Shown: positions 25,580-34,528, numbered from the stretch's first letter. The stretch: 64,000 nt of DNA from Saprospiraceae bacterium UBA7687 (GCA_002482845.1 DLGT01000072.1:2696-66695); one strand, 5' to 3'. Numbers and translations are program-made. The notes: generated from the letters alone by a model not told the origin.

Positions 25580-26572
25580 ATGATGTATCGAAGTGCTTTC
25601 ACCCTATTATTAAATGTATTCCTTAGTATTCATTTATTCTGCCAGCCATTTTCTTATCCAAAAGATAATCCTGTGGAGCTGGGTAAAATAAAATGGTTAA
25701 GAGATTACAACGAAGCGCTACGCCTGAGTAAAGAAAAAGATCTCCCGATATTTATATTGTTTCAAGAAGTGCCTGGATGTGCCAATTGTACTCGATTTGG
25801 TAATGTTGTCCTTTCTCATCCATTGGTCGTAGAAGCAATAGAAACTTGTTTTGTACCACTCTGTATATATAATAACAAAGGTGGAAATGATAAGGTGATC
25901 CTCGATAAATTCAACGAGCCTTCTTGGAATAACCCTGTGGTACGAATCATAAATCACCAAGAAAAAGATATCGTCAAACGGCAAGCGGATTTCAGAAATG
26001 TCTCCAAAACGGTGGCCACCATCATTAATGCTCTTCAATCTTCAGGAAAAGAAGTGGATGAATATCTCTCGCTGCTACTTCAAGAAACATCTGCCATAGC
26101 TGAAAACAAAACTGATGAAGTCTATTTTAGTATGTATTGCTTTTGGACGGGCGAAAGAGAAATAGCTGCTCTTGATGGTGTTTTGGCTACAGAAGCTGGA
26201 TTTATGCATGGTAAAGAAGTCGTAAAAGTCATTTATGACAAAGAAAAAACATCTCTAGATGAGCTGGCAAATAAAGCAAAAACCAAGGGATGTGCTGATC
26301 AAATCTATGCTCCAGTTAATACAAATACTAAGGAGAATGTATTGCCAATAGCCAAATATAAAAAAGATCATGAAGACAAATATTATCTCCTAAAATCGCC
26401 ATACAAATCCATACCTATGACTGAACTTCAAAAAACAAAAGTAAATCGAGCCATTGCAAAAGGTCAGGATGCATCTTTATACCTGTCACCAAGACAACTT
26501 GCCATTCTTGCCAACAAAAAGGCAAACAAAAATTTTACTGAATTCAAGATGGAAGATGTCTGGTATCAATGA
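25580..26572 (+). CDS. Secreted thioredoxin-like / MsrA-like fusion (VPGCxxC)
   Basis: A 330-residue exported protein. A signal peptide covers about residues 1-21. The first domain is thioredoxin-like: after LPIFILFQE comes VPGCANC with Cys67 and Cys70, followed by a WNNPVVRIIN segment that corresponds to the cis-Pro region. The second domain (about 180-240) has MYCFWTGEREIAALDGV and EVVKVIYDKEKTS, which closely follow the G-C-F-W-x-x-E and E-V-V/x-V-x-Y-D motifs of methionine sulfoxide reductase A, with Cys187 in the nucleophile position. The VPG(C/U)xxT-type thioredoxin-like family is known to include selenoproteins; here Cys replaces Sec and a second Cys replaces Thr. It may repair oxidised exported proteins, which is an inference. 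Confidence 0.8.
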   Translation: MMYRSAFTLLLNVFLSIHLFCQPFSYPKDNPVELGKIKWLRDYNEALRLSKEKDLPIFILFQEVPGCANCTRFGNVVLSHPLVVEAIETCFVPLCIYNNKGGNDKVILDKFNEPSWNNPVVRIINHQEKDIVKRQADFRNVSKTVATIINALQSSGKEVDEYLSLLLQETSAIAENKTDEVYFSMYCFWTGEREIAALDGVLATEAGFMHGKEVVKVIYDKEKTSLDELANKAKTKGCADQIYAPVNTNTKENVLPIAKYKKDHEDKYYLLKSPYKSIPMTELQKTKVNRAIAKGQDASLYLSPRQLAILANKKANKNFTEFKMEDVWYQ

Positions 26573-26626
26573 AATGATCATCTTTACACTTTAATTTGAT
26601 AAATATCGTCAAAGAATATTCTGATT

Positions 26627-27943
26627 TTGATCCAAATAATAACTAATATTCAAAAAAATAGGCTGACTTATACACTTAATTTCATTTTTATTGAAGTGTT
26701 GGGTGTAGACTATTCAATTATAGATACATTAGATAGTAAAGTTGAATTTAATGGACCATGTATTAATTATGGAATTGATAACATGGATTCAAATCAAATA
26801 TTTATTCCTTCACAAGGATTATTAAATCAAAGCGGTATCACGAATTGCACTGAAACCATTAATGCCTTGGCAAAAAATATATTGACATCCATAGAAAAAA
26901 GAGAAATATTTACAGATGATATCTTTTCGTTAATATTTTTTCTGATCAGTCGATATGAAGAGTACCTACCACATGAAGCCGATCAACTTGGCAGATATCA
27001 AGCTAAAAACAGCCTTAGCTATCAGCTGCAGATATTAAACAGAGCTATTGTAGATGAATGTATATTAAATCTTAAAAATAATATTTCTGAGAAATATCCA
27101 ACTTATGTATTTCCGAATAAAAAAAAGTTTGCTATCCATTCTACTATCGACATAGATCAAGTTTGGGCATATGCGTACAAAGGTTTTAGAAATATTGGAG
27201 GAGGAATCAAAGATTTGATCAAAGGAGATTTATTTTCATTCAAAAGAAGATTATCTAGTTTTAATAATTACAATAATGACCCATTTAATACTTACGAACT
27301 GATAGAAAGCCTTCACAAAAAACATCAAATAAAACCAAATTACTTTGTACTATTTGCTTCTAAAACTTCAACTTATGATAAGAATCATGATATTTCAGAA
27401 ACTAATTTCCAGATAAAAATAAAAGCTCTTGCTGAAAAGTATGCTGTCGGAATTCATCCATCATTTAGATCAAATGAAGACCCAAATGTACTCTCATCAG
27501 AAATAAAAAACTTTAATAACCTTTTGAAAACAAAAATTACAACATCTCGGCAGCATTTTATCAAGCTTGAGCTTCCAACTACCTATAGGAACCTTATATT
27601 GAATGGGATAAAAGAAGACTACAGCATGGGATATCCCGAAGAGAATGGATACAGAGCAGGTACCGGACACAATTTTTATTGGTATGATCTGATAAATGAA
27701 TGTGTAACAGATTTGATTATACACCCATTTCAACTTATGGATGTGACGCTAAAAAATTACAAAAAGCTTAGTGCAAGTCAAGCAAAAACAGAAATAGGTA
27801 GGTTTATAAAATACGCTAAAGAAATAGATGCTCCACTATGTGTCATATGGCACAACAGTTCGCTAGATGAAGGCGGTATTTGGAGAGGATGGACAGATGT
27901 ATATGAATCCATATTGTGTGGAGGACAAGAAATGGGAGAATAG
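26627..27943 (+). CDS. Polysaccharide-deacetylase-like protein with N-terminal Bacteroidota domain
   Basis: A 438-residue protein resembling the polysaccharide deacetylase family members of Bacteroidota that carry an extra N-terminal domain (DUF7033-like, from memory). The C-terminal half has IHSTIDIDQVW with the metal-site Asp pair, AVGIHPSFRSNED with the His, and YSMGYPEENGYRAGT near the active site. No signal peptide is seen, so it may act in the cytosol or need an unrecognised export route. Translation appears to start at TTG (26627); no ATG gives the full domain. It is 55 bp downstream of the thioredoxin-like gene on the same strand. The substrate is unknown. Confidence 0.78.
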   Translation: MIQIITNIQKNRLTYTLNFIFIEVLGVDYSIIDTLDSKVEFNGPCINYGIDNMDSNQIFIPSQGLLNQSGITNCTETINALAKNILTSIEKREIFTDDIFSLIFFLISRYEEYLPHEADQLGRYQAKNSLSYQLQILNRAIVDECILNLKNNISEKYPTYVFPNKKKFAIHSTIDIDQVWAYAYKGFRNIGGGIKDLIKGDLFSFKRRLSSFNNYNNDPFNTYELIESLHKKHQIKPNYFVLFASKTSTYDKNHDISETNFQIKIKALAEKYAVGIHPSFRSNEDPNVLSSEIKNFNNLLKTKITTSRQHFIKLELPTTYRNLILNGIKEDYSMGYPEENGYRAGTGHNFYWYDLINECVTDLIIHPFQLMDVTLKNYKKLSASQAKTEIGRFIKYAKEIDAPLCVIWHNSSLDEGGIWRGWTDVYESILCGGQEMGE

Positions 27944-28042
27944 TTTATTTTAAAGACATTTGAAGAAAATAAAACACATCAATTACATTCATTAGTTTCT
28001 ACCAAGACTTTCTGGGAGACAACTTTCTAAAATATTACTAAT

Positions 28043-28181
28043 GAATCCACTCTGAAAAGCCATTAGTTCAAATAAAATGAAAAACCTTTATTTCTACTGC
28101 ATAGATAATCAAACGTTTCCCTTTAGGGTCAGGGTAAAAAATGTTTGATTATCAATCAATTTGTGTTTTCGGAGTGGACTA
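28043..28181. mobile_element. MITE-like element, copy 3 (139 bp)
   Basis: Termini gaatccactctgaaaag and tttcggagtggacta, same family as copies at 3730, 5762 and 30095. Flanks actaat (28037-28042) and actatt (28182-28187) match at five of six positions, consistent with an aged 6-bp target duplication. The internal gataatcaaacg / tttgattatc inverted pair is intact. Confidence 0.86.
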
Positions 28182-28226
28182 ACTATTGAAACCATATTTC
28201 TAAATCAACGACTAAAAAAACTATTC

Positions 28227-28982
28227 TTAATAATAAACCGTTTTTTCGCCACCTTTGTAAAAAGGCAAATTCCACATGAGACGTGCACCTATGAGCATAT
28301 CAAAACGGGATTTATTGGTCGCAAGGCCTGTGTCAAAATTGATGGCTCTCACTTCAGAAGTAAAACCTTGAATAAAGTCCAATGCAAACTCAAAATTTAA
28401 TCTCCTATCCTGACTTAAATGTTTGTATGCTATAGTTTCTTTAAGTGAAAAGCCACGCGTCAGACGATCATAACCAATATGTCTACCTGCCCTAACTTGA
28501 CCAATAGAATTACGATCATCAGAAAATTTTATTTGATGCTGGAGAATACCACCAGAAAGTGCTACTTTAATACCTGATCTAGAATCTTTATTTAACGGGA
28601 TCAACTTGCCAATGCCTAACCCCATAAAAAACCCTTGTTCTTTCATGATAAGACTTGCATATTGATTATCATCTCCCAATATAAATCCATCGATAGTTCG
28701 GTATGGAGCTAATACATCTTCTTTAATGTTTTCACTAAATAGATACAAAAACTCTGCATTCACTAGCCAATTTGTTTTATTTATGTACTCTGCACTTAAT
28801 CCAAAATTCATATTACTTCCATATCTATCAGCCATATCACCTAATGGAACGTTTAATCCTATTCCCAAACCAAAATTAAGGATACTGCCATCGACTGCCT
28901 TTACGCCTTCATCGGTCACCTGAGCAAAAACAGCTGAACTAAATGTACAGAAAAATATTATCAAACTTAAAATCGTACGCAT
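28227..28982 (-). CDS. Hypothetical outer-membrane beta-barrel-like protein
   Basis: A 251-residue exported protein with a signal peptide (residues 1-20, SAVFAQ cleavage region). The mature protein alternates short amphipathic strands with Gly and aromatic residues (FGLGIGLNVPLGD, NFGLSAEY, FFMGLGIGKLIPL), typical of small porin-like or PorT/outer-membrane beta-barrel proteins of Bacteroidota. I cannot assign a family or ligand. It lies next to a MITE and is a single gene on its strand, followed at 29080 by another minus-strand gene upstream. Confidence 0.72.
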   Translation of the reverse strand: MRTILSLIIFFCTFSSAVFAQVTDEGVKAVDGSILNFGLGIGLNVPLGDMADRYGSNMNFGLSAEYINKTNWLVNAEFLYLFSENIKEDVLAPYRTIDGFILGDDNQYASLIMKEQGFFMGLGIGKLIPLNKDSRSGIKVALSGGILQHQIKFSDDRNSIGQVRAGRHIGYDRLTRGFSLKETIAYKHLSQDRRLNFEFALDFIQGFTSEVRAINFDTGLATNKSRFDMLIGARLMWNLPFYKGGEKTVYY

Positions 28983-29079
28983 AACTTTACTTTAATATTA
29001 CTATTTAAAAGAACGACACCAAAGACATGAATGTTGACTATGGAAAGGAAAAAACTTCGTCTTAGATGTACAAAGTTGT

Positions 29080-29616
29080 CTAAAGCTGTAAAAAAAGCTT
29101 TTTATATGTGCTTTTATTAGTTGTTGCACAACGACCAAAAAACTCAGCAAACTTGACTTGTGGAAAGATTCCCATATCTTCTGCATATATGTAAATTCTT
29201 TCAATAATTGACATTATGCCATCCAATGTGGTGGACACACGGAAACCTCCATTTTTATTTTTTGATAAATAAAATTTCATTCCTGAATAAGAGACAAAAC
29301 AAAACTCAACCAAATCGTTGGAAATCACTTTAAAGTTATAACCGTAGGCTAGCTTTTTTTGAATATAATTTAAAGGCTGAATTTCTTCTTCGCCATTATC
29401 CATAAACTTAATCCAATTAATAGAGATGGGATCATTCAAATCTAACAAACCATTATAAAGGCAATTGGCTTCATATACCACCGTATTCCTATTTTGATTA
29501 CGCTGGATATAAAATAATAGTTGATCATACGCTTCAATATCTGGATAGTCTTCTGGTCTACCGTATTGTCCAATGATTAATGTTTCATATTGTTCAGTCT
29601 GTGTAAAAAACATCAT
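29080..29616 (-). CDS. Hypothetical protein (DUF4833-like)
   Basis: A 178-residue protein. The segment NTVVYEANCLYNG followed by PISINWIKFMDNGEEE and NYIQKKLAYGY resembles the DUF4833 family, in which a V-Y-[DE]-A-N start is followed by a P-I-x-x-x-W-I strand. No signal peptide is evident from the chosen start (MMFFTQTEQY). The function of the family is not known to me. It ends about 98 bp before the barrel-like gene and is transcribed in the same direction. Confidence 0.7.
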   Translation of the reverse strand: MMFFTQTEQYETLIIGQYGRPEDYPDIEAYDQLLFYIQRNQNRNTVVYEANCLYNGLLDLNDPISINWIKFMDNGEEEIQPLNYIQKKLAYGYNFKVISNDLVEFCFVSYSGMKFYLSKNKNGGFRVSTTLDGIMSIIERIYIYAEDMGIFPQVKFAEFFGRCATTNKSTYKKLFLQL

Positions 29617-29805
29617 TTATTATTTTATGAATCTAGATTTTGCATCTGAAATGATACATATTACATATAGATTGGTAAAAATAGAAAAATTAAAAAGAAC
29701 AACACCCAAAAGTGACATGAAAATATCATTTTTGAGTTCCTAATGTACCTTTAGCGACATTTTGAAGCCAAAAATGGCATCATTTAATGACAAAGAGTAG
29801 TGGAT

Positions 29806-29955
29806 TTATGCTACATTACTCCATTGTGCAGAAGACGGGCTTTGAAGCAATGTATTAGCAGTATTTTTTACACTAGATATGAAGTAGTAAATTAAGCTGA
29901 AAGGGAAAACCACTACAAGAAGTATAATTAACGAAATTAAAAATTTATTTTGCAT
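29806..29955 (-). CDS. Small single-pass membrane protein (49 residues)
   Basis: A 49-codon frame starting MQNKFLISLIILLVVVF, with one strong hydrophobic helix (residues 5-27) and a short polar tail ending SSAQWSNVA. A TACTTTTG box lies at 29972-29979, 16 bases before the ATG, which fits a Bacteroidota promoter with a short leader. No homologue is recognised. The sequence is a simple amphipathic-free membrane anchor, as seen in many small stress or regulatory membrane proteins. Support is the promoter, hydrophobic pattern and intact frame only. Confidence 0.45.
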   Translation of the reverse strand: MQNKFLISLIILLVVVFPFSLIYYFISSVKNTANTLLQSPSSAQWSNVA

Positions 29956-29971
29956 AACATATTAATTTATA

Positions 29972-29979
29972 CAAAAGTA
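29972..29979 (-). promoter_or_regulatory. Candidate -7 promoter box (TACTTTTG) for the 49-residue gene
   Basis: Perfect TAnnTTTG on the minus strand, 16 bases before the ATG at 29955. No clear -33 box. Confidence 0.4.
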
Positions 29980-30094
29980 ACGGTCGAATATAAACAGAAT
30001 ATAATCAGAACATTAAGTTATTGTAAAGCCTGAACAACATTAATGATAACTAATTCTACGAAGCTGTATTTTAGGTAAAGTAAAATCTATATTT

Positions 30095-30233
30095 GAGTCT
30101 ACTCCGAAAAGTCCTTAGTTCAAATAAAATGAGAAATATTTATTCCTACAGCATTGATAATCAAACGTTTCCCTTTAGGGTCAGGGTGAAAAACGGTTGA
30201 TTGTCAGTAAATTAATGTTTTCGGAGTGGACTC
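30095..30233. mobile_element. MITE-like element, copy 4 (139 bp) with perfect 6-bp target duplication
   Basis: Termini gagtctactccgaaaag and tttcggagtggactc are near-perfect inverted repeats. The flanks are atattt on both sides (30089-30094 and 30234-30239). It shares the internal gataatcaaacg...cggttgatt pair with the other copies. It lies about 120 bp upstream of pyrG and about 70 bp upstream of its promoter box. Confidence 0.9.
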
Positions 30234-30305
30234 ATATTTAAAAAGAATATGAAGGTAAAACTACCAAAAAGTGCTCTTCAACCTGAATAATTCAAAAACA
30301 ACTGC

Positions 30306-30313
30306 TACCTTTG
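30306..30313 (+). promoter_or_regulatory. Candidate -7 promoter box (TACCTTTG) for pyrG
   Basis: TACCTTTG, 44 bases before the chosen pyrG ATG at 30358; supports the later start. No -33 TTG at ideal distance. Confidence 0.45.
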
Positions 30314-30357
30314 TGTCCCGTAGCGGAGAATTCAACTCTCCTGCCTATCAATCACAC

Positions 30358-31959
30358 ATGGCTAAATATATATTTGTTACGGGAGGAGTGACATCGTCAC
30401 TCGGGAAAGGTATCATTGCAGCATCTCTTGCAAAATTACTCCAATCGCGTGGTCTTACCGTGACCATCCAAAAATTCGACCCTTATATCAATGTCGATCC
30501 TGGTACACTAAATCCATATGAGCATGGAGAGTGTTATGTCACTGAAGATGGTGCAGAAACGGATCTAGATCTCGGTCATTACGAAAGATTTCTAAACAAA
30601 CCGACATCCCAAGGTAATAATGTCACCACTGGTAAAATTTATCAAACGGTCATTAATAAAGAAAGAGCTGGTGCCTTCCTTGGTAAAACAGTACAAGTCA
30701 TCCCTCACATTACGGATGAAATAAAAAGACGTGCGACACTCTTAGAAAAAGAGCACAATTATGATATTATCATCACAGAAATAGGTGGTACGGTAGGAGA
30801 TATTGAATCTCTACCTTATCTAGAGGCACTTAGACAATTGCGTAGAGAGGTCGGAAAAGAGAATTGTGTAGTCATCCATTTGACCCTGATTCCTTACCTA
30901 AAAGCAGCCAAAGAATTAAAAACAAAACCAACCCAACATTCGGTCAAAGAATTGCTACAGGCTGGTATCCAACCTGATATATTAGTTTGCCGCACAGAAC
31001 ACCATTTGCCGAAAGAGTTGAAAGAAAAACTGGCTCTTTTCTGTAATGTGGACGAAAATTCTGTGATAGAAGCCATAGATGCAGAAACCATATATGATGT
31101 ACCATTATTGATGTTGAAAGAAAAACTAGATAAAACAGTACTCAAAAAACTGGGTATCAAAAATAATACAGAACCAGATCTCAACCATTGGAAGGACTTT
31201 TTGGGTAGACTCAAAAATCCAACCCATGAAGTTAACATCGCATTGGTTGGAAAATATAACGAACTCCAAGATGCTTACAAATCGATTTATGAAGCATTTA
31301 TCCATGCAGGGTCTGTAAATGAATGCAAAGTCAGAGTAATACCTATCCATTCAGAAACACTAGAAACAGGAGATGTGCCTGCCAAGCTCAAAGATATGGA
31401 TGGCATACTAGTAGCACCAGGATTCGGAGAACGTGGTATCGCAGGAAAACTCGAAGCAATACGATATGTGCGTGAAAATAATATACCTTTTTTTGGTATT
31501 TGTTTAGGTATGCAATGTGCTGTCGTTGAATTTGCAAAAAATGTCTTGCATATAGAAAATGCCAACTCCACAGAAGTAGACCCTACAACATCAGAGCCTA
31601 TTATTGACTTAATGGAAGATCAAAAAACAGTAACCATCAAAGGTGGAACTATGAGACTCGGTGCATACGCATGCAAATTGGCAAAAAACTCACTTAGCTA
31701 TAAATCATATGGTAAAGCTGATATTTCAGAAAGACATAGACACAGATATGAATTCAATAATGCTTATCTAGAAAGAATGGAGGCAGGCGGGCTTATTGCT
31801 ACAGGCAAAAACCCAGAATCTGGGCTTGTAGAAGTAGTAGAATTAAAGGATCATCCATATTTCGTAGGTGTGCAATATCATCCAGAACTAAAAAGTACCG
31901 TAGAAAATCCACATCCATTGTTTGTCAGTTTTATAAAAGCTGCCTTGCAAAACAAATAA
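30358..31959 (+). CDS. pyrG: CTP synthase
   Basis: A 533-residue CTP synthase, the normal length. It begins AKYIFVTGGVTSSLGKGI, the universal N-terminus, so the ATG at 30358 is chosen over an in-frame GTG at 30271. The N-terminal synthetase domain binds UTP and ATP (GGVTSSLGKG loop). The C-terminal class I glutaminase domain contains FFGICLGMQ with the nucleophilic Cys and VQYHPEL with the His-Glu pair. It makes CTP from UTP with glutamine as nitrogen source. The trmH-like gene follows after 6 bp on the same strand, so the two are probably one transcript. Confidence 0.98.
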   Translation: MAKYIFVTGGVTSSLGKGIIAASLAKLLQSRGLTVTIQKFDPYINVDPGTLNPYEHGECYVTEDGAETDLDLGHYERFLNKPTSQGNNVTTGKIYQTVINKERAGAFLGKTVQVIPHITDEIKRRATLLEKEHNYDIIITEIGGTVGDIESLPYLEALRQLRREVGKENCVVIHLTLIPYLKAAKELKTKPTQHSVKELLQAGIQPDILVCRTEHHLPKELKEKLALFCNVDENSVIEAIDAETIYDVPLLMLKEKLDKTVLKKLGIKNNTEPDLNHWKDFLGRLKNPTHEVNIALVGKYNELQDAYKSIYEAFIHAGSVNECKVRVIPIHSETLETGDVPAKLKDMDGILVAPGFGERGIAGKLEAIRYVRENNIPFFGICLGMQCAVVEFAKNVLHIENANSTEVDPTTSEPIIDLMEDQKTVTIKGGTMRLGAYACKLAKNSLSYKSYGKADISERHRHRYEFNNAYLERMEAGGLIATGKNPESGLVEVVELKDHPYFVGVQYHPELKSTVENPHPLFVSFIKAALQNK

Positions 31960-31965
31960 GGAAAT

Positions 31966-32496
31966 ATGCGGAAGCTAAAACTGGAAGAGTTAGATCGAGT
32001 ATCTCTCGATGAATATAAGTCGGCTGCAAAAATCCCTGTAGTGGCAGTGTTAGACAATATTCGCTCCGCAATGAATGTGGGATCAGTTTTTAGAACTGCG
32101 GATGCTTTTGCCATCGAGAAGATCATCATCTGTGGGATTAGTGCGACGCCACCTAATCGTGAAATCACCAAAACTGCCATAGGAGCCACTGAATCCGTGG
32201 TTTGGGAATATATAGAAAACGTAAGTGATGCTGTAGCTCAACTTAAAAATGACGGATATACTATTGCTGGTATCGAACAAACGGATGCTTCAGTCCTTCT
32301 CACAGATTATACATTCAATACTGAAAAAATAGCCGTTGTTTTTGGCAATGAAGTAGATGGTGTCAGTGATGAAGTCATTAATGAACTAGATGTTTGTTTA
32401 GAAATACCACAATTCGGAACTAAACACTCGCTTAATGTTTCTGTATGCGCTGGCATTGTATTGTGGGAACTAGCAAAAAAGTATCATTTGACCTAA
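31966..32496 (+). CDS. SpoU/TrmH-family RNA 2'-O-methyltransferase
   Basis: A 176-residue SPOUT methyltransferase with all three SpoU motifs: NIRSAMNVGSVFRTAD (motif 1), VVFGNEVDGVSDEV (motif 2) and CLEIPQFGTKHSLNVSVC (motif 3), which form the knotted SAM site. The short N-terminus lacks an added RNA-binding domain. Members methylate ribose 2'-OH in tRNA or rRNA; the target cannot be told from the sequence (tRNA G18 or a rRNA site are both possible). It is separated from pyrG by 6 bp and converges with the minus-strand gene at 32507. Confidence 0.9.
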   Translation: MRKLKLEELDRVSLDEYKSAAKIPVVAVLDNIRSAMNVGSVFRTADAFAIEKIIICGISATPPNREITKTAIGATESVVWEYIENVSDAVAQLKNDGYTIAGIEQTDASVLLTDYTFNTEKIAVVFGNEVDGVSDEVINELDVCLEIPQFGTKHSLNVSVCAGIVLWELAKKYHLT

Positions 32497-32506
32497 GTCC
32501 TTTATA

Positions 32507-33361
32507 TCAATCAATATTATTGGGCGCCTTATGTAAGAGCTCTAACATCTCTGTTTGTTCTATTATTTTTCCCATTTTTGCTTCTGAATTAATGTACCTT
32601 CTCTTATTTTTCACAGCAAACACTGACATTGATCCATCATCTATAGGTTCTGCATTCTGTAAAACAACAGAATATTTTTTTTGAAGGAAAAGGTCAAAAT
32701 CTCTTTTTTCAGTCACAATAAAAAACTCACTGTTATTCAGTCTTGGGTTTATATAGATTTCATCACATGACTTATTAGAATCGCTAGCAAATTCTGACTT
32801 CTTTACGTAAGAAGTAATATTATATGATTCGGGCTCAAAATTATTGATAAAGAACCATAAAGTCTTAAATGTTGCTGGCGTGTTTTTATTATTGTGAAGT
32901 GCTACGATCAGTTTGGCGCCTTTGGTTTCTGCCCATATGATATTAGCAAGATTTCGCACATCTTTTTTGACCTTTGTATCTACTTTACCATCACCGCTAA
33001 TGATCTTTATATTTTTTTGAAGGATGGTATCATTTAAAGTATAAATCCTATTTGGATCAAACTGATAAGTCGTTTTATTATATTCAAATGTAACATTTCT
33101 ATTGGTCGTATCTACCGAGTGGGACAATGTAAAGAGTTTGCCACCATACTTTTTCAAAACTTCCATACCTGCTTCGAGTGAAGCTTCTTCGTTTTCATGT
33201 ACGTGAGCATAGACAACATTTTTGCCTGGTTTGGTATAAATTTTTAAGTACACCGTATCATCTCCCAATCTGATCGTTTTGACCAAAGTATCCAATCCTT
33301 GTGCCCATGAGATATTTGTAATGATAGCAAAAGCGAAAAGTAAAAAAGATTTTTGGATCAT
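32507..33361 (-). CDS. Exported hypothetical protein with possible M14-like metal motif
   Basis: A 284-residue exported protein. The signal peptide is MIQKSFLLFAFAIITNISWAQ. The mature part contains VYAHVHENEEASLEAG, followed about 100 residues later by AETKGAKLIVALHNN. A H-x-x-E pair followed by a later His after a beta strand recalls the zinc site of M14-type carboxypeptidases and succinylglutamate desuccinylase relatives. The match is short, so I do not assign a function. It converges with the trmH-like gene with an 11-base gap and no visible terminator. Periplasmic or secreted. Confidence 0.7.
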   Translation of the reverse strand: MIQKSFLLFAFAIITNISWAQGLDTLVKTIRLGDDTVYLKIYTKPGKNVVYAHVHENEEASLEAGMEVLKKYGGKLFTLSHSVDTTNRNVTFEYNKTTYQFDPNRIYTLNDTILQKNIKIISGDGKVDTKVKKDVRNLANIIWAETKGAKLIVALHNNKNTPATFKTLWFFINNFEPESYNITSYVKKSEFASDSNKSCDEIYINPRLNNSEFFIVTEKRDFDLFLQKKYSVVLQNAEPIDDGSMSVFAVKNKRRYINSEAKMGKIIEQTEMLELLHKAPNNID

Positions 33362-33525
33362 ATAAGGGTTTTGTAATTATTGGATAGGCAAGCTTTTGAT
33401 ACTTTTTGTTATTCAAAATTTCGTTATCGTCGACAAATTTAAGGAATTTTAGCTAAATATGCTTACAAAATAATATAATTTTGGAATGTCACAATACCCT
33501 ATGACTGGAAAATAGATATAAAACA

Positions 33526-33533
33526 TATCTTTG
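33526..33533 (+). promoter_or_regulatory. Candidate -7 promoter box (TATCTTTG) for hldD
   Basis: TATCTTTG, 23 bases before the ATG at 33557. No clear -33 TTG upstream. Confidence 0.45.
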
Positions 33534-33556
33534 CTATTGTATATAAAAGGAAAGTT

Positions 33557-34528
33557 ATGATCATATTGACGGGAGTATCAGGTTTTATTGGTTCATGTCT
33601 ACTTACTCATCTCAATCAATCCGGGTTTAATAGAGAAATAGTTGTAGTAGATGATTTCTATAAATTGTACAAAGACAAAAATACAGATAATAAAGCTGTA
33701 CGGGAATGGATGCATCGAGATATCTTTTTAGACTGGTTTGAAAAGACAACCCAAAAAGTAGATTTAGTCCTTCACATAGGTGCACGTACAGATACAACAC
33801 TATTAGACACAGATATTTTTGACCAATTAAATGTCAATTATTCCAAAAGAATCTGGACGGCTTGTGCGCGCAAAGAAATACCCATGATTTATGCTTCAAG
33901 TGCTGCTACATACGGAGATGGCAATCTTGGATTTAATGACAATCATGAAAATATTCACTTATTAAAACCACTAAACCCTTATGGAGACAGTAAGCAACAG
34001 TTTGATTTGTGGGCACTAGATCAATATGAAAAACCACCTTTTTGGGTTGGTTGCAAGTTCTTTAATGTCTATGGACCAAATGAATATCACAAGGGTAGAA
34101 TGGCTTCCGTGATCTTTCACACTTACCACCAAATCAGAAATACAGGTGGTATGAAACTTTTCAAATCACACAGACCAGACTATGCTGACGGACATCAAAG
34201 CAGAGATTTTATATATGTGAAAGACATTCTTGACATAATAACCTTCTTTATCCAACATCCATCAACTGCAAGCGGTATATATAATTTTGGAACTGGCGTC
34301 GCTCGCACATTTCTAGACTTAGCACGAAATACTTTTGCTGCAATGAATATACCTGAGAACATCACATACATCGATACACCTATTGACATCAGAGATACGT
34401 ATCAATATTTTACAGAAGCAAATATGTCAAAACTACGTGATGCTGGTTATACTAAACCATTCTATAGTCTAGAAGATGGCGTCCAAGAATACGTCAAAGA
34501 TTATTTGATGAAAGATAAGTATTTTTAG
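33557..34528 (+). CDS. hldD: ADP-L-glycero-D-manno-heptose 6-epimerase
   Basis: A 323-residue extended SDR, the length of RfaD/HldD. The GVSGFIGS nucleotide loop is at residues 6-13. The central segment MIYASSAATYGDG supplies the Ser/Thr and NPYGDSKQQFD has the YxxxK pair. FNVYGPNEYHKGRMASV is highly characteristic of HldD and binds the heptose. It epimerises ADP-D-glycero-D-manno-heptose to the L-glycero form used in the LPS inner core. Its presence suggests a heptose-containing LPS core. It is transcribed alone, followed by a REP-like palindrome 18 bases past the stop. Confidence 0.95.
   Translation: MIILTGVSGFIGSCLLTHLNQSGFNREIVVVDDFYKLYKDKNTDNKAVREWMHRDIFLDWFEKTTQKVDLVLHIGARTDTTLLDTDIFDQLNVNYSKRIWTACARKEIPMIYASSAATYGDGNLGFNDNHENIHLLKPLNPYGDSKQQFDLWALDQYEKPPFWVGCKFFNVYGPNEYHKGRMASVIFHTYHQIRNTGGMKLFKSHRPDYADGHQSRDFIYVKDILDIITFFIQHPSTASGIYNFGTGVARTFLDLARNTFAAMNIPENITYIDTPIDIRDTYQYFTEANMSKLRDAGYTKPFYSLEDGVQEYVKDYLMKDKYF

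Noticed and set aside
29001..29204. 67-codon minus-strand frame overlapping the DUF4833-like gene end
   Set aside because: It overlaps a better gene in another frame and has no start context or conserved pattern.
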